A stretch of 64,000 nucleotides of DNA from Comamonadaceae bacterium OS-1. Its GTDB lineage: Bacteria; Pseudomonadota; Gammaproteobacteria; Burkholderiales; Burkholderiaceae_C. Positions within the stretch are counted from its first letter, which is position 1, and each line of letters begins with the position of its first letter. Of this stretch, positions 1-10,665 are shown in pieces. A program made the translations under genes and the position numbers. Location: contig AP026969.1 in assembly GCA_027923965.1 (NCBI GenBank), forward strand, positions 1,364,001-1,428,000, read 5' to 3'. Below the pieces are notes generated by a model. That model saw nothing but the letters and a program-made list of their open reading frames with translations. It made no database searches and had not been told where the DNA came from.

Positions 1-1201
1 CGGCGGTGACCATCTTGGCCCCGTCTTTGGCGATGCCACCGTTTTCGTACTTGCGGCCAATCATGAAGCCGGTGATGTTCTGCAAGAACACCAGCGGGAT
101 GCCGCGCTGTGCGCACAGCTCGATAAAGTGCGCGCCCTTTTGGGCCGACTCGGCAAACAAAATACCGTTGTTGGCGATGATGCCCACCGGCATGCCGTAC
201 AGCCGGGCAAAGCCGGTGACCAGGGTGCTGCCATAGCGGGCCTTGAATTCGTCAAAGCGGGAGCCGTCCACGGTGCGGGCGATGATTTCGCGCACGTCAT
301 AGGGCTTGCGTGCGTCCAGCGGCACCACGCCGTAGATTTCTGCGGGGTCGTACAGCGGCTCTTCGCTGGATTCCAGCTTGACCGTGTAGGGCTTTTGCCG
401 GTTCAGGTTGCCGACGATGTTGCGGGCGATGAGCAGGGCGTGCTGGTCGTTGTCGGCCAGGTGGTCGGCCACGCCGGAGATGCGGGTGTGCACGTCGCCC
501 CCGCCCAGGTCTTCGGCAGTGACGACTTCGCCGGTTGCGGCCTTCACCAGGGGCGGGCCGCCCAGAAAGATGGTGCCCTGGTTTTTGACGATGATGGTTT
601 CATCGCTCATGGCGGGCATATAGGCCCCGCCTGCGGTGCACGAGCCCATCACCACGGCAATTTGCGCAATGCCCATGGCGCTCATCTGGGCCTGGTTGTA
701 GAAGATGCGGCCAAAGTGGTCGCGGTCGGGAAAGACCTCGTCCTGGCGCGGCAAAAAGGCCCCGCCCGAATCCACCAGGTAGATGCAGGGCAGGTGGTTT
801 TGCATGGCAATTTCTTGCGCACGAAGATGCTTCTTGACCGTCAAGGGGTAGTAAGTGCCGCCTTTGACGGTGGCATCGTTGGCCACCACCATGCATTCCA
901 CGCCGTTCACCCGGCCTACGCCGGTGATCAGCCCGGCGGCGGGGGCTTCGCCGTCGTACATGCCGTAGGCTGCGAGTTGCCCGACCTCCAAAAACGGTGT
1001 GCCGGGGTCAAGCAGTTGGGCCACGCGGTCACGCGGCAGTAGCTTGCCGCGTGCGGTGTGGCGCTGGCGGGCCACCTCGCCGCCGCCCAGGGCGGCAACA
1101 GCTGCTTTTTCGCGCAGGTCTTGCACCAGGGTGCGCATGGCGTCCGCATTGGCACGGAAGGCCGGGTCGCGGGGTTGGAGCTGGGATTTCAGGACTTGCA
1201 T
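1..1201 (-). CDS. liuB: Methylcrotonyl-CoA carboxylase beta (carboxyltransferase) subunit, C-terminus cut by window edge
   Basis: Transfers carboxyl from biotin to 3-methylcrotonyl-CoA in leucine/isovalerate breakdown, with a biotinylated alpha subunit not in this window. The frame runs open from the ATG at 1199-1201 to base 1, about 400 of the roughly 535 residues usual for the family. Visible family motifs are [11 protein letters not shown] near the N-terminus, [16 protein letters not shown] (acyl-CoA/oxyanion region) and [17 protein letters not shown]. It lies 10 bp downstream of liuA on the same strand, so the two are probably co-transcribed. A propionyl- or geranyl-CoA carboxyltransferase is the alternative, but isovaleryl-CoA dehydrogenase next door favours methylcrotonyl-CoA. 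Confidence 0.93.
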   Translation of the reverse strand, partial: MQVLKSQLQPRDPAFRANADAMRTLVQDLREKAAVAALGGGEVARQRHTARGKLLPRDRVAQLLDPGTPFLEVGQLAAYGMYDGEAPAAGLITGVGRVNGVECMVVANDATVKGGTYYPLTVKKHLRAQEIAMQNHLPCIYLVDSGGAFLPRQDEVFPDRDHFGRIFYNQAQMSAMGIAQIAVVMGSCTAGGAYMPAMSDETIIVKNQGTIFLGGPPLVKAATGEVVTAEDLGGGDVHTRISGVADHLADNDQHALLIARNIVGNLNRQKPYTVKLESSEEPLYDPAEIYGVVPLDARKPYDVREIIARTVDGSRFDEFKARYGSTLVTGFARLYGMPVGIIANNGILFAESAQKGAHFIELCAQRGIPLVFLQNITGFMIGRKYENGGIAKDGAKMVTA

Positions 1202-1211
1202 GGCGCGGTAC

Positions 1212-2387
1212 TTACATGGTTTCTGCAAACAGCTCGCGGCCAATCAGCATGCGGCGGATTTCGCTGGTGCCCGCGCCGATTTCATACAGCTTGGCATCGC
1301 GCCACAGACGGGGCGTGGGGTATTCGTTGATGTAGCCGTTGCCGCCCAGAATCTGGATCGCCTCGCCCGCCATCCAGGTGGCTTTTTCGGCCAGGTACAG
1401 GATGGCACCGGCGGCATCCTTGCGCAGCGTGCGGGCGTGGTCGGCCCGGTCGCAGGCGGCGGCTACCGCATAGCCATAGGCACGGCAAGCCTGCCAGGTG
1501 GTGTACATGTCGGCCAGCTTGCCCTGCATCAACTGGAATTCGCCAATGCTTTGGCCGAACTGCTTGCGGTCGTGCACATAGGGCACCACCACGTCCATGC
1601 AGGCCGCCATGATGCCTAAAGGGCCGCCGCACAGCACGGTGCGCTCGTAGTCCAGGCCCGACATCAGCACTTTGACACCCTGGCCCACACCGCCTAGCAC
1701 GTTCTCGGCGGGCACTTCGCAGTCTTCAAAAAATACCGGGTAGGTGTTGGAGCCGCGCATGCCCATTTTGTCCAGCTTGGTGCCGAAGCTCAGGCCTTTA
1801 AAGCTTTTTTCGATGATGAAGGCGGTCATGCCCTTGGCACCGGCGTGGATGTCGGTCTTGGCGTAGACGATCAGGGTGTCGGCATCGCCACCGTTGGTGA
1901 TCCACATCTTGGAGCCGTTGAGCACATAACGGTCGCCCTTCAGGTCTGCGCGCAGCTTCATGCTGACCACGTCGGAGCCCGCATTCGGCTCGCTCATGGC
2001 CAGGGCTCCCACGTGGTCGCCGCTGACCAGCTGGGGCAGGTACTTGTCTTTTTGGGCCTGGGTGCCGTTGCGGTGCAACTGGTTGACGCACAGGTTGGAG
2101 TGCGCGCCGTAGCTCAGGCCCACGGAGGCGCTGGCACGCGAGACTTCTTCCATGGCCACCATGTGGGCCAGGTAGCCCATCTCGGTGCCGCCGTATTCTT
2201 CTGACACCGTCATGCCGTGCAGGCCCAGACTGCCCAGTTTTTTCCACAGGTCGGCCGGGAACAGGTTGTCGTGGTCGATGGCGGCGGCGCGCGGGGCGAT
2301 CTCGGCGGCGGCAAAGCTCTGCACCGTGTCGCGCAGCATGTCGATGGTGTCGCCAAGATTAAATGAAAGCGAAGGCAGGTGGGCCAT
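1212..2387 (-). CDS. liuA: Isovaleryl-CoA dehydrogenase
   Basis: FAD-dependent acyl-CoA dehydrogenase (391 aa, full length) that oxidises isovaleryl-CoA to 3-methylcrotonyl-CoA, the substrate of the next gene. The acyl-CoA dehydrogenase signature [13 protein letters not shown] is at about residues 131-143, and the C-terminal signature [16 protein letters not shown] is present. The likely catalytic base is Glu248 in [14 protein letters not shown]. This helix position is typical of isovaleryl-CoA dehydrogenases rather than short- or medium-chain enzymes, which place the base elsewhere. The start ATG at 2387 is preceded on the minus strand by a good AGGAG ribosome site. It is divergent from an AraC-type regulator, which may control it. 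Confidence 0.95.
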   Translation of the reverse strand: MAHLPSLSFNLGDTIDMLRDTVQSFAAAEIAPRAAAIDHDNLFPADLWKKLGSLGLHGMTVSEEYGGTEMGYLAHMVAMEEVSRASASVGLSYGAHSNLCVNQLHRNGTQAQKDKYLPQLVSGDHVGALAMSEPNAGSDVVSMKLRADLKGDRYVLNGSKMWITNGGDADTLIVYAKTDIHAGAKGMTAFIIEKSFKGLSFGTKLDKMGMRGSNTYPVFFEDCEVPAENVLGGVGQGVKVLMSGLDYERTVLCGGPLGIMAACMDVVVPYVHDRKQFGQSIGEFQLMQGKLADMYTTWQACRAYGYAVAAACDRADHARTLRKDAAGAILYLAEKATWMAGEAIQILGGNGYINEYPTPRLWRDAKLYEIGAGTSEIRRMLIGRELFAETM

Positions 2388-2443
2388 GCGTGTGTCTCCT
2401 CAAATAGTTGCTGCTAGTTTCACCCCCCGGCGCGGACAATGCT

Positions 2444-2470
2444 TGCCAATGTGGTTGCAAATCGTGCCAA
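2444..2470. promoter_or_regulatory. Candidate activator direct repeat in the liuA/araC divergent region
   Basis: TGCCAA occurs at 2444-2449 and again at 2465-2470, a 21 bp period (two helical turns) on the same strand, in the 103 bp between divergent liuA and the AraC-family gene. AraC-type regulators commonly bind direct repeats on one DNA face. Function is inference. The second copy would lie very near or inside the transcript of the regulator. Confidence 0.28.
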
Positions 2471-2490
2471 AGTTGATTAGCCTGTGGCCC

Positions 2491-3513
2491 ATGCCACCCC
2501 GTTCCCCCGCTGCCGCCAGCACATCCCCCCGTGCCGCCACACCCATCGCCTTTGTGCAGGCGGTTTTGCTGGCCTACGAGCGCTACGGCCAAGACCCCAG
2601 CCCGGCCCTGCAGGCTGCACAAATTACGCCAGCCTTGTTGACCGACCCGCAGGCCTGCATCACGGCGGCGCAGATGGAGACACTGTGCAATGCCGCAATG
2701 CGTGCGCTGGACGACGAGGCCCTGGGCTGGTTCTCCCGCAAGCTGCCCTGGGGTAGCTACGGCATGCTGTGCCGCGCCTCTTTGGGTGCGCCCAGCCTGG
2801 AGGTGGCCATCAAGCGCTGGTGCCGCCACCACCGCTTGCTGACGGGCGACCTGGAGTTGTCGCTACGTATTGAAGGCGACGAGGCTGTGGTGGCGCTGGC
2901 CGAACAGCAAGACTTTGGCCCGCTGCGCGAGTTTTGCCTGGTGACCAGCCTGCGCTACCTGCACGGCTATGCCTGCTGGGCCATCGACTCGCGCATTCCT
3001 CTGCGTGGGGTGGCGTTTCCGTTCCCCGAGCCCGCGCATGGGCAGGTGTACCCGCTGATTTTTCCGGGGCCCACGGTGTTCAACGCGCCGCAGGCGGGTT
3101 TCCGCTTCGACGCCCGCTACCTGGGCCTGGCCCTGCGGCGCGACGAATCGGCCCTGCAAACCATGCTGGAGCGGGCGCTGCCCCTGACGGTATTGCAGTA
3201 CCGGCACGACCGGCTGCTACAGCAAAGTGTGCGGGCGCTGCTGCGCACCCGCTCGGGCGAGCTGCGCAATGCCGAGGCCCTGGCCATGGCGCTGGGTGTG
3301 TCCACCCGCAGCCTGCACCGACAACTGCAATTGGAGGGCGTGTCGCTGCAGGCCCTGCGGGACGAGGTGCGCCGCGAAGTGGCCCTGGACCTGTTGCGCC
3401 GCACCGACTGGCCGGTGAAGCAGATTGCGCACACCGTGGGTTTTTTGAACGAAAAGAGCTTTTCGCGGGCTTTCAAAACCTGGACGGGGCACGCGCCCAG
3501 CGCGTTACGGTGA
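2491..3513 (+). CDS. AraC-family transcriptional regulator, probable regulator of the liu genes
   Basis: A 340 aa protein with an N-terminal ligand-binding region of the AraC-binding type (about residues 20-220) and a C-terminal double helix-turn-helix. The first helix-turn-helix contains LGVSTRSLHRQLQ and the second has the conserved VGFLNEKSFSRAFKTW. I chose the ATG at 2491 because residues upstream look like intergenic sequence; an in-frame ATG at 2449 is also possible. Divergence from liuA suggests it responds to leucine or isovalerate metabolites, which is inferred from position. Its stop codon overlaps the end of the convergent Sel1 gene by 9 bp. Confidence 0.88.
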   Translation: MPPRSPAAASTSPRAATPIAFVQAVLLAYERYGQDPSPALQAAQITPALLTDPQACITAAQMETLCNAAMRALDDEALGWFSRKLPWGSYGMLCRASLGAPSLEVAIKRWCRHHRLLTGDLELSLRIEGDEAVVALAEQQDFGPLREFCLVTSLRYLHGYACWAIDSRIPLRGVAFPFPEPAHGQVYPLIFPGPTVFNAPQAGFRFDARYLGLALRRDESALQTMLERALPLTVLQYRHDRLLQQSVRALLRTRSGELRNAEALAMALGVSTRSLHRQLQLEGVSLQALRDEVRREVALDLLRRTDWPVKQIAHTVGFLNEKSFSRAFKTWTGHAPSALR

Positions 3514-4269
3514 TGTAGCTTTAGCCAGCATCTTTGCGCCCACCGCCGCAAATTCGGCCACGCCTGAATCCCGCAGCACCGCACCCACTTTTTGCAGATA
3601 TGCCGGGGTGGCGGTCAGCGGCACTTTCTCCAGCCACTGCAATGCTTCCGGCAGCCGCCCGCGCGCGGCCAGCATGCCCGCGTAGTTGAACTGGCCGCGG
3701 AAGTCATCACCCTGGGCGGCTTCCCGGTAGCAAAAGAAAGCGGCTTCCAGGTCTTTCTCCACCACCAGCCCGTCCTCGTAGTAGCGGCCGATCTTGGTCA
3801 TGGACTTGGCGTGCCCCAGGTCGGCGGCCTGGCGGTACAGCTGCAGCGCGGCGGCATGGTCTTGCGGCACGCTTTTGCCCGCGGCGAGCTGGTTGGCCAG
3901 GTTGTACAGCCCGGCGTCCAGTCCCAGGCTGGCGGCTTTTTTGTACCAGGCCACGGCAGCAAACAGGTCGATGGGTGTCCCCCAGCCGTTTTCCAGGCAG
4001 CGCCCGGCCATGTTCATGCCGATCGCGTGGCCTTGGCTTGCGGCTTTTAAAAACCACTGCAGAGCCTGGGCCGGGTTGCGCTCCACGCCGTGGCCGTCCA
4101 GCAGCCACTGGCCCAGCACGGTCTGGGCATTGGCACGGCCCAGGGTGGCGGCAGCGGCGATCCAGGGGGCGGCTTGTTCGGCGGGGCCGCTGAGAACCGC
4201 CGTCCATTCGGCGGGGCTGACACGGGCCAGGGCTTCGGCGGTGCGGGGGATGGGGGGTAGGGCGGTCAT
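3505..4269 (-). CDS. Sel1-like repeat (tetratricopeptide-type) protein
   Basis: A 254 aa protein with tandem Sel1-like repeats recognisable from the spaced GxGxxxNxxxAxxWxxKAAxxGxxxA pattern, for example the units around ALQWFLKAASQG, AVAWYKKAASLG and ALQLYRQAADLG. These are alpha-helical scaffolds for protein-protein contact. No signal peptide is evident. The start is the ATG at 4267-4269; a TTG five codons upstream (4284) would give a slightly longer form. It is divergent from guaD with under 50 bp between starts and convergent with the AraC gene. Partner and role cannot be told from sequence. Confidence 0.85.
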   Translation of the reverse strand: MTALPPIPRTAEALARVSPAEWTAVLSGPAEQAAPWIAAAATLGRANAQTVLGQWLLDGHGVERNPAQALQWFLKAASQGHAIGMNMAGRCLENGWGTPIDLFAAVAWYKKAASLGLDAGLYNLANQLAAGKSVPQDHAAALQLYRQAADLGHAKSMTKIGRYYEDGLVVEKDLEAAFFCYREAAQGDDFRGQFNYAGMLAARGRLPEALQWLEKVPLTATPAYLQKVGAVLRDSGVAEFAAVGAKMLAKATSP

Positions 4270-4317
4270 GGGGATGCGGGTCAAAAATGGTCCGAATTAT
4301 GCGTAAGCTATCGCCTT

Positions 4318-5601
4318 ATGAAAGCTTATCGCGCCGCCATCCTCCGTTTTGCCCCCGACCAGTCGGCTATTTTTGAAGAAGATGGCCTGCTGGTGGTCGG
4401 TCCTGATGCGTCGGGCACCCGGCGGGTGCAGGCCGTGGGGCCGTACCGCACCCTGGGCCCCAAATACCCCGGCCTGCCGGTCGAACACCTGCCGGGGCGC
4501 ATCCTGGCACCGGGTTTTGTGGACATGCACATCCACTACCCGCAGACCGACATCATCGGTGCGCCCGCTGACGGTCTGCTGCCCTGGCTGGAGAACTACA
4601 CTTTTCCTGCAGAAAAACAGTTCTCTGTGCTGACCCATGCTGAAGAAGTAGCTCGTTTTTTTGTAGCAGAGCTGCTGCGCAATGGTGTGACCACGGCGCT
4701 GGCCTTTGCCACCTCGCACCCCACTTCGGTGAACGCCTTGTTTGCCGAGGCGCAAAAGAACCACATGCGCCTGATCACCGGCAAGGTGCTGCAAGACCAG
4801 AACTCTCCCGACGGCGTGCGCGACGACACCGAGCAAAGCCTGCTCGATACCGAGGCGCTGATCCAGCGCTGGCACGGCGTGGACCGCCTGGGCTACGCCA
4901 TCACCCCGCGCTTTGTACCCACGAGCACACCGGCCCAGTTGCGCGGCGCTGGAGAACTGGCCGCCAAGTACCCCGATGTGTGGGTGCAGTCCCACGTGGC
5001 CGAAAACCTGGGCGAGATCGCCTGGGTGCGCGATCTCTACCCCGACGCGCGCAGCTACCTCAGCGTGTACCAGGACTTTGGCCTGCTGCGCCCGCGCGCC
5101 GTGTACGCCCACTGTATCCATTTCGACGATGCCGACCGTGCCCTGATGCGCGACACCGGCACCGTGGCCGCCATCAGCCCCACCAGCAACCTGTTTCTGG
5201 GCAGCGGCTTTTTTGACTACGAGGGCGCGGACCGCATCGGCTTTGGCTACGGCCTGGCCAGCGATGTGGGCGGCGGCACCAGCTTCAGCCCCTTCCACAC
5301 CATGCGCGCGGCCTACTACGTGGGGCGGGAGGGGCAAACCAAACCCGGCCTGTCGCTCAGTCCGCAAAACCTGTGGTGGCAGCACACGGCAGGCGCAGCA
5401 CAGGCGCTGGGCCTGGGCGGCGTGGTGGGCAACCTGGCGGTGGGCTGCGAGGCCGACTTTCTGGTGCTCAACCCGCAGGCCACGCCCTTGCTGGCGCGCA
5501 AGACGGCGCGGGCGCAGAGCCTGGACGAGCTGTTGTTTAGCCTGATCATCCTGGCCGACGACCGGGCGGTGGAACGCACGGTGGTATCCCAAGCCAAATA
5601 G
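4318..5601 (+). CDS. guaD: Guanine deaminase
   Basis: Amidohydrolase-family enzyme (427 aa) hydrolysing guanine to xanthine and ammonia in purine salvage/catabolism. The metal-binding HxH is at His71/His73 in PGFVDMHIHYPQTD. Further active-site stretches are AHCIHFDDAD and SDVGGGTSFSPF, the latter characteristic of guanine deaminases. Length fits the family. The start ATG at 4318 has no strong ribosome site upstream. A short AT-rich stretch around 4622-4668 encoding AEEVARFFVAELL resembles the reverse form of the dispersed repeat seen elsewhere in this window, but that family helix is conserved so the match may be chance. Confidence 0.93.
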   Translation: MKAYRAAILRFAPDQSAIFEEDGLLVVGPDASGTRRVQAVGPYRTLGPKYPGLPVEHLPGRILAPGFVDMHIHYPQTDIIGAPADGLLPWLENYTFPAEKQFSVLTHAEEVARFFVAELLRNGVTTALAFATSHPTSVNALFAEAQKNHMRLITGKVLQDQNSPDGVRDDTEQSLLDTEALIQRWHGVDRLGYAITPRFVPTSTPAQLRGAGELAAKYPDVWVQSHVAENLGEIAWVRDLYPDARSYLSVYQDFGLLRPRAVYAHCIHFDDADRALMRDTGTVAAISPTSNLFLGSGFFDYEGADRIGFGYGLASDVGGGTSFSPFHTMRAAYYVGREGQTKPGLSLSPQNLWWQHTAGAAQALGLGGVVGNLAVGCEADFLVLNPQATPLLARKTARAQSLDELLFSLIILADDRAVERTVVSQAK

Positions 5602-5604
5602 ACC

Positions 5605-5650
5605 GTTAGCGCATGTAACGCATGTGCATATAGCTATTACTTTGGTAGCG
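5605..5650 (-). repeat. Dispersed short repeat, copy 1 (guaD-dcd spacer)
   Basis: Reverse-orientation copy with TAGCGC at 5607-5612 and AGCTATTACTTTGGTAGC at its right end. It fills most of the 98 bp guaD-dcd spacer. It is more diverged than other copies, so the assignment is moderate. Confidence 0.5.
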
Positions 5651-5699
5651 ATGGGCATGTCTGCGCGGTACAATCGCGGCCAACCTCAGAGACTGCCCA

Positions 5700-6266
5700 A
5701 TGACTATCAAAAGCGACAAATGGATTCGCCGCATGGCCGAGCAAACCGGGATGATCGAGCCGTTTGAGCCCGGCCAGATCCGTGAACGCGACGGCAACAA
5801 GATCATCAGCTACGGCACCAGCAGCTATGGCTACGATATCCGCTGCGCGCCCGAATTCAAGGTGTTCACCAACATCCACAGCACCGTGGTCGATCCCAAG
5901 AACTTCGACGAAAAAAGCTTCGTCGATTTTTCGGGCGACAGCTGCATCATCCCGCCGAACAGCTTTGCGCTGGCCCGCACGGTCGAATACTTCCGTATCC
6001 CGCGCAATGTGCTGACCATCTGCCTGGGCAAAAGCACCTACGCGCGCTGCGGCATCATCGTCAACGTCACCCCGTTCGAGCCCGAGTGGGAGGGCTACGT
6101 GACCCTGGAGTTCAGCAACACCACGCCGCTGCCCGCCAAGATTTATGCCGGTGAGGGCTGCGCCCAGGTGCTGTTCTTTGAAAGCGACGAGGTTTGCGAG
6201 GTCAGCTACAAAGACCGTGGCGGCAAATACCAGGGCCAGGTGGGCGTGACCCTGCCGCGCGCGTAA
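5700..6266 (+). CDS. dcd: dCTP deaminase
   Basis: Trimeric dUTPase-fold enzyme (188 aa, exactly family length) that deaminates dCTP to dUTP, feeding dTMP synthesis. Family motifs are SYGYDIR (about residues 41-47), the active-site stretch [18 protein letters not shown] with the catalytic Glu, and the C-terminal [14 protein letters not shown]. The ATG at 5700 opens [14 protein letters not shown], a typical N-terminus. It sits alone between guaD and the amidotransferase gene, 65 bp before the latter. Confidence 0.97.
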   Translation: MTIKSDKWIRRMAEQTGMIEPFEPGQIRERDGNKIISYGTSSYGYDIRCAPEFKVFTNIHSTVVDPKNFDEKSFVDFSGDSCIIPPNSFALARTVEYFRIPRNVLTICLGKSTYARCGIIVNVTPFEPEWEGYVTLEFSNTTPLPAKIYAGEGCAQVLFFESDEVCEVSYKDRGGKYQGQVGVTLPRA

Positions 6267-6331
6267 GCCGGGGAGAGCCTTGCCCAGGGCCTGATTCTTG
6301 CAACTGCGCAGGGCGACTTCAAGGAAATACC

Positions 6332-7213
6332 ATGTGCCAAATGCTCGCCATGAACTGCAACAGCAGCGCCAGCATCAACTTCTCGTTTGCCGGGTTTTCG
6401 GCCCGCGGTGGGCAGACCGGTGAACATGCCGACGGCTGGGGCATCGCCTTCCACGAGCGCACCGGTTGCCGGGTGTTCATCGACGACGGGCGGGCCAGCG
6501 ACTCGGCTCTGGCCGACTTTGTGCGCAGCTACCCGATCAAATCCAAGTCGGTACTGGCCCACATCCGCAAAGCCACCCAGGGCGCTGTAACCTTGTCCAA
6601 CTGCCACCCGTTCCAGCGCGAATGGCTGGGCCAGCACTGGGTGTTCTGCCACAACGGCGACCTCAAAAACTACCACCCCAACCTGCGTGGCAACTACCTG
6701 CCGGTGGGCACCACCGACAGCGAAAAAGCCTTTTGCTGGATGCTGCAAGAGCTGCGCAGCGCGTTCAAAGGGGCCTGCCCGCCCAGCTGGAAGCAGGTGG
6801 CCCCGGTGCTGGCCGAGCTGTCGCGCCGCATCGCCAGCCACGGCACCTTCAACTTCCTGCTGTCCAACGGCGAGGCCATGTACGCCCACTGCTCCACCAA
6901 GTTGAGCTGGGTATCGCGCCAGCACCCGTTCCAGACCGCCCGCTTGATCGACTGCGACATGACGCTGGACCTGCGCCAGGCCAACAGCGAAAGCGACCGC
7001 ATGGTGCTAGTGGCCACCGAGCCCCTCACCGCCGACGAGCCCTGGGACAGCTTTGCCCCGGGCGAGCTTAAGGTGTTTGTGGAAGGTGCCCAGGTCTGGA
7101 GCAGCACCAGCCTCCCACCCAAGCCGCCCAAGCCCGCCAAGCCTGTAAAAGCTGCCCGTGCCCTGCCGCCCAAGCCCGTCGCCTTGCACGCCAGCCTGGG
7201 GGCTCCCGCGTGA
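6332..7213 (+). CDS. Class II glutamine amidotransferase (YafJ/Dug3-like Ntn hydrolase)
   Basis: A 293 aa protein starting MCQMLAMN, so Cys2 becomes the N-terminal nucleophile after removal of Met, as in class II amidotransferases. Other family positions are [19 protein letters not shown] (substrate-binding Arg) and the HNGDL loop. The start ATG at 6332 follows an AAGGAA ribosome site. A Pro/Lys-rich tail (about residues 265-285) is probably disordered. The gene ends inside a 4 bp GTGA overlap with gsiA, implying translational coupling to a glutathione importer. Related proteins include yeast Dug3, which works in gamma-glutamyl cleavage of glutathione, and EgtC, a gamma-glutamyl hydrolase. 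A role in breaking down imported glutathione is inference. Confidence 0.88.
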   Translation: MCQMLAMNCNSSASINFSFAGFSARGGQTGEHADGWGIAFHERTGCRVFIDDGRASDSALADFVRSYPIKSKSVLAHIRKATQGAVTLSNCHPFQREWLGQHWVFCHNGDLKNYHPNLRGNYLPVGTTDSEKAFCWMLQELRSAFKGACPPSWKQVAPVLAELSRRIASHGTFNFLLSNGEAMYAHCSTKLSWVSRQHPFQTARLIDCDMTLDLRQANSESDRMVLVATEPLTADEPWDSFAPGELKVFVEGAQVWSSTSLPPKPPKPAKPVKAARALPPKPVALHASLGAPA

Positions 7214-9066
7214 GCGGTGTTGCGGGGGAGGGTAGCCGCCGGGTGCTGGAGGTGCAGCGCCTGAGCGTCCGGTTTGAGACCAAGGAGCGCGTGGTAGATG
7301 CCGTGCGCGACCTGTCGTTCCACGTCAACGCGGGCGAAACGCTGGCGATTGTGGGTGAATCGGGTTCGGGCAAGTCGGTATCGTCGCTGGCGCTGATGCG
7401 GCTGGTGGAAAACGGCGGCGGGCGCATCCTCAGCGGCAGCATGCAGTTCCACCGGCGCGACGGCAGCAGCCTGGACCTGGCCCAGGCCAGCCCGGCCACC
7501 ATGCGCGGCATCCGCGGGGCCGAAATGGCCATGGTGTTCCAGGAGCCCATGACTTCGCTGAACCCGGTGTTCCCCGTGGGTGAGCAGATCGCCGAATCCA
7601 TCCGCCTGCACCAGCATCTGGGCCGCGCCGCCGCCCTGGCCGAGGCTCTGCGCATGCTGGACCTGGTGCGCATTCCCGAGGCGAAGAATGTGCTGGACCG
7701 CTTTCCGCACCAGCTCTCGGGCGGCATGCGCCAGCGGGTGATGATCGCCATGGCCCTGGCCTGCAAGCCCCGCCTGCTGATCGCCGACGAGCCCACCACC
7801 GCGCTGGACGTGACCATCCAGGCCCAGGTGCTGTCGCTCATCCGCCTGCTGCAAGACGAGATGCAGATGGGCGTGGTCTTCATCACCCACGACATGGGCG
7901 TGGTGGCCGAGATGGCCGACCGCGTGCTGGTCATGCTGCGCGGCGACAAGGTCGAGGAAAACGACTGCGCCCGCCTGTTTGCCGCCCCCCAGCACCCCTA
8001 CACCCGCGCGCTGTTGGCGGCCGTGCCCACGCTGGGGGCCATGCACGGCACCGATAGCCCGGCCAAATTCCCCTTGCTGGACGCACCCACCTTTTCGCTC
8101 AGGCCGGAGCGCGATACCGTGCAATACGACAAGCCGCCGGTGCTGACTGTGCAGGGTCTGACCACCCGCTTCCCGGTGCGCACCGGGGTGCTGGGCCGCG
8201 TCACCAGGCAGGTGTGTGCGGTGGAGCAGGTTAGCTTCAGTCTGCAGCGCGGCGAAACGCTGGCCCTGGTGGGCGAGTCGGGCTGCGGCAAGTCCACCAC
8301 CGGGCGCTCGCTGGCGCGGCTGGTGGAATTCAATGTCGGCAGTGTGGACGTGGCCGGGCGGGCGATTGCCCCCTTGAAAGGCCGTCGCCTGCAGGCCTTG
8401 CGCCGCGATGTGCAGTTTATTTTCCAGGACCCGTTTGCCTCGCTGGACCCGCGTTTGACGGTAGGTTTTGCCATCATGGAGCCGCTGCTGGTGCACGGCG
8501 TGGCCAGTGGTGCAGAGGCCGAAAAGCGGGTGGCCGACCTGCTCTACCGTGTGGGCCTGCCGGCCAATGCCGCCCAGCGCTATCCGCACGAGTTCTCGGG
8601 CGGGCAGCGCCAGCGGATTGCGATTGCCCGGGCGCTGGCGCTGAACCCCAAGGTGGTGATTGCCGACGAGGCGGTGTCGGCGCTCGACGTGTCCATTCGT
8701 GCGCAGATTGTGAATCTGATGCTGGACCTGCAGCGCGATTTCGGCATTGCCTTTTTATTCATCTCGCACGACATGGCGGTGGTGGAGCGCATCAGCCACC
8801 GGGTGGCGGTGATGTACCTGGGCCAGATTGTCGAGATCGGCCCGCGCCGCGCGGTGTTCGAGAATCCGCAGCACGCCTACACCCGCCGCCTGATGGCCGC
8901 CGTGCCGGTGGCCGACCCGGCGCGCCGCCATAACCGGCGCGAATTGCAGACCGGCGAGATCCCCAGCCCGATCCGCGCCCTGAACGACTTGCCGCAGGTG
9001 GCCCCGCTGGTCGAGGTGGGCCCTGGCCACTTCGTGGCGCGGCATGCGGTGGGCGGGATGTATTAG
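7210..9066 (+). CDS. gsiA: Glutathione ABC transporter, fused duplicate ATP-binding protein
   Basis: A 618 aa cytoplasmic ATPase carrying two complete nucleotide-binding domains. The first has Walker A GESGSGKS (about residues 49-56), signature LSGGMRQRV and Walker [13 protein letters not shown]. The second has GESGCGKS (about 354-361), [15 protein letters not shown] and [12 protein letters not shown]. Length and the gene order ATPase-binding protein-permease-permease match E. coli gsiABCD. It uses a GTG start at 7210 within the end of the amidotransferase gene. A fused dipeptide/oligopeptide ATPase is the alternative; the neighbouring gsiB and gsiC sequences favour glutathione. Confidence 0.92.
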   Translation: MSGVAGEGSRRVLEVQRLSVRFETKERVVDAVRDLSFHVNAGETLAIVGESGSGKSVSSLALMRLVENGGGRILSGSMQFHRRDGSSLDLAQASPATMRGIRGAEMAMVFQEPMTSLNPVFPVGEQIAESIRLHQHLGRAAALAEALRMLDLVRIPEAKNVLDRFPHQLSGGMRQRVMIAMALACKPRLLIADEPTTALDVTIQAQVLSLIRLLQDEMQMGVVFITHDMGVVAEMADRVLVMLRGDKVEENDCARLFAAPQHPYTRALLAAVPTLGAMHGTDSPAKFPLLDAPTFSLRPERDTVQYDKPPVLTVQGLTTRFPVRTGVLGRVTRQVCAVEQVSFSLQRGETLALVGESGCGKSTTGRSLARLVEFNVGSVDVAGRAIAPLKGRRLQALRRDVQFIFQDPFASLDPRLTVGFAIMEPLLVHGVASGAEAEKRVADLLYRVGLPANAAQRYPHEFSGGQRQRIAIARALALNPKVVIADEAVSALDVSIRAQIVNLMLDLQRDFGIAFLFISHDMAVVERISHRVAVMYLGQIVEIGPRRAVFENPQHAYTRRLMAAVPVADPARRHNRRELQTGEIPSPIRALNDLPQVAPLVEVGPGHFVARHAVGGMY

Positions 9067-9117
9067 TTTTTGGCCACCCCGTACCCCGGGACTTTTTAAC
9101 CACACTGGAGCTTCAGC

Positions 9118-10653
9118 ATGCAACCCCATTTGACCAAGTTGTCTATTGCACTGGCCTTGTCGGCCGCGTTTGTGTCCCATGCCTATGCCGCCAAGAACGC
9201 CGTGATTGCGGTGGATTCGACCTTCACCACCCTGGACCCCTACGATGCCAACGACACCCTGTCGCAAGCCGTGGCCAAGTCGTTCTACCAGGGCCTGCTG
9301 GGTTTTGACAAAAGCATGAAGATGGTGCCGGTGCTGGCCGAGAGCTACAAGGCCAGCAAAGACGGCCTGAACTACACCTTTGTGCTCAAAAAGGGCATCA
9401 AATTCCAGGACGGCACCGACTTCAACGCCGAGGCCGTCAAGGCCAACTTCGACCGGGTGACCAACCCCGACAACAAGCTCAAGCGCTACACCCTGTACAA
9501 GAACATCGCCAAGACCGAGGTGCTGGATGCCAACACCGTGCGGATTGTGCTCAAAGAGCCGTTCTCGCCCTTTATCAACTCGCTGGCCCACCCGTCGGCG
9601 GTGATGATTTCGCCCGCGGCCATCGCCAAATACGGCAAAGACATTGGCCAGCACCCGGTGGGCACCGGCCCCTTCAAGTTTGTCGAATGGAAGCAGACCG
9701 ACTTTGTGAAGGGCGAAAAATTCGACGGCTACTGGCGCAAGGGCTACCCCAAGGTGGACAGCATCACCTGGCGCCCGGTGGTCGACAACAACTCGCGCAG
9801 CGCCATCATGCAGACGGGCGAGGCCAACTTCACCTACCCGGTGCCGCCCGAGCAGGTGGAGCTGCTCAAGGCCAAGCCCAATCTGGAGATCACGGTGTCG
9901 CCGTCCATCGTGCACCGCTTTGTGACCCTCAACACCCTGCAAAAGCCGTTTGACAACCAAAAGGTGCGCGAAGCCCTGAACTACGCCATCAACAAGGACG
10001 CGCTGATCAAGGTGGTCTATGGCGGCTACGCTATTCCTGCCGAAGGCGTGATCCCCAAGGACGTGCAGTTCTCCACCAAGCTGGGTCCCTGGCCGTACAA
10101 CCCGGTCAAGGCCCGCGAGCTGCTGAAAGAGGCCGGCTACCCCAATGGCTTTGAGAGCACCCTGTGGTCGGCCTTTACCGATTCCACCTCGCTCAAGGCC
10201 ATCCAGTTCATCCAGCAGCAACTGCGCGTGGTGGGGGTGAACCTGCAGGTGCTGGCCCTGGAAGCCGGGCAGCGGGCGGAGCGTGTCGAAAGCGCACCCG
10301 ATGCCGCCACCGCCCCGGTGCGCATGTACTACGTGGGCTGGTCCGCGTCTACCGGCGAGGCCGACTGGGCCATCCGTCCGCTGCTGGCGGCCGAGTCGTT
10401 CCCGCCCAAGTCTTACAACGTGGCCTATTACAAGAACGATGCGGTGGAAGCCGGTATCGCCAAGGCACTGGTGACCACCGATCCGGCCATCAAGGCGCAG
10501 ATTTACGCCGACGTGCAGCAGCGCGTCTGGAAAGATGCGCCCTGGATCAACCTGGCCACGCTGCAACTGGTGTCGGCCCGCACCAAGAACTTCAGCGGTT
10601 TCTACGTGATGCCCGACCGCTCGTTCAACTTTGACGAGATCGAACTGAAGTAA
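9118..10653 (+). CDS. gsiB: Glutathione-binding periplasmic protein (SBP family 5)
   Basis: A 511 aa solute-binding protein with a Sec signal peptide (hydrophobic core [13 protein letters not shown], cleavage after AYA near residue 24). The mature start and the stretch [20 protein letters not shown] match GsiB closely by recollection, as do [12 protein letters not shown] and the overall length (E. coli GsiB has 512 aa). It would deliver glutathione to GsiC/GsiD. The gene starts 51 bp after gsiA and is followed within 12 bp by gsiC. Confidence 0.92.
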   Translation: MQPHLTKLSIALALSAAFVSHAYAAKNAVIAVDSTFTTLDPYDANDTLSQAVAKSFYQGLLGFDKSMKMVPVLAESYKASKDGLNYTFVLKKGIKFQDGTDFNAEAVKANFDRVTNPDNKLKRYTLYKNIAKTEVLDANTVRIVLKEPFSPFINSLAHPSAVMISPAAIAKYGKDIGQHPVGTGPFKFVEWKQTDFVKGEKFDGYWRKGYPKVDSITWRPVVDNNSRSAIMQTGEANFTYPVPPEQVELLKAKPNLEITVSPSIVHRFVTLNTLQKPFDNQKVREALNYAINKDALIKVVYGGYAIPAEGVIPKDVQFSTKLGPWPYNPVKARELLKEAGYPNGFESTLWSAFTDSTSLKAIQFIQQQLRVVGVNLQVLALEAGQRAERVESAPDAATAPVRMYYVGWSASTGEADWAIRPLLAAESFPPKSYNVAYYKNDAVEAGIAKALVTTDPAIKAQIYADVQQRVWKDAPWINLATLQLVSARTKNFSGFYVMPDRSFNFDEIELK

Positions 10654-10665
10654 GCCCCGGCTTCC

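Noticed and set aside
128..1042. Long plus-strand frame opposite liuB
   Set aside because: Shadow of the minus-strand carboxyltransferase gene, made possible by high GC; low-complexity composition and no family resemblance.
3505..3513. Convergent overlap of the AraC and Sel1 genes as a sign of misannotation
   Set aside because: Both stop codons are clear and both proteins have family-typical ends, so the 9 bp tail-to-tail overlap is genuine and not remarkable.
6694..8589. 631-codon minus-strand frame opposite the amidotransferase and gsiA
   Set aside because: His/Gln/Gly-rich antisense shadow of strongly conserved plus-strand genes.
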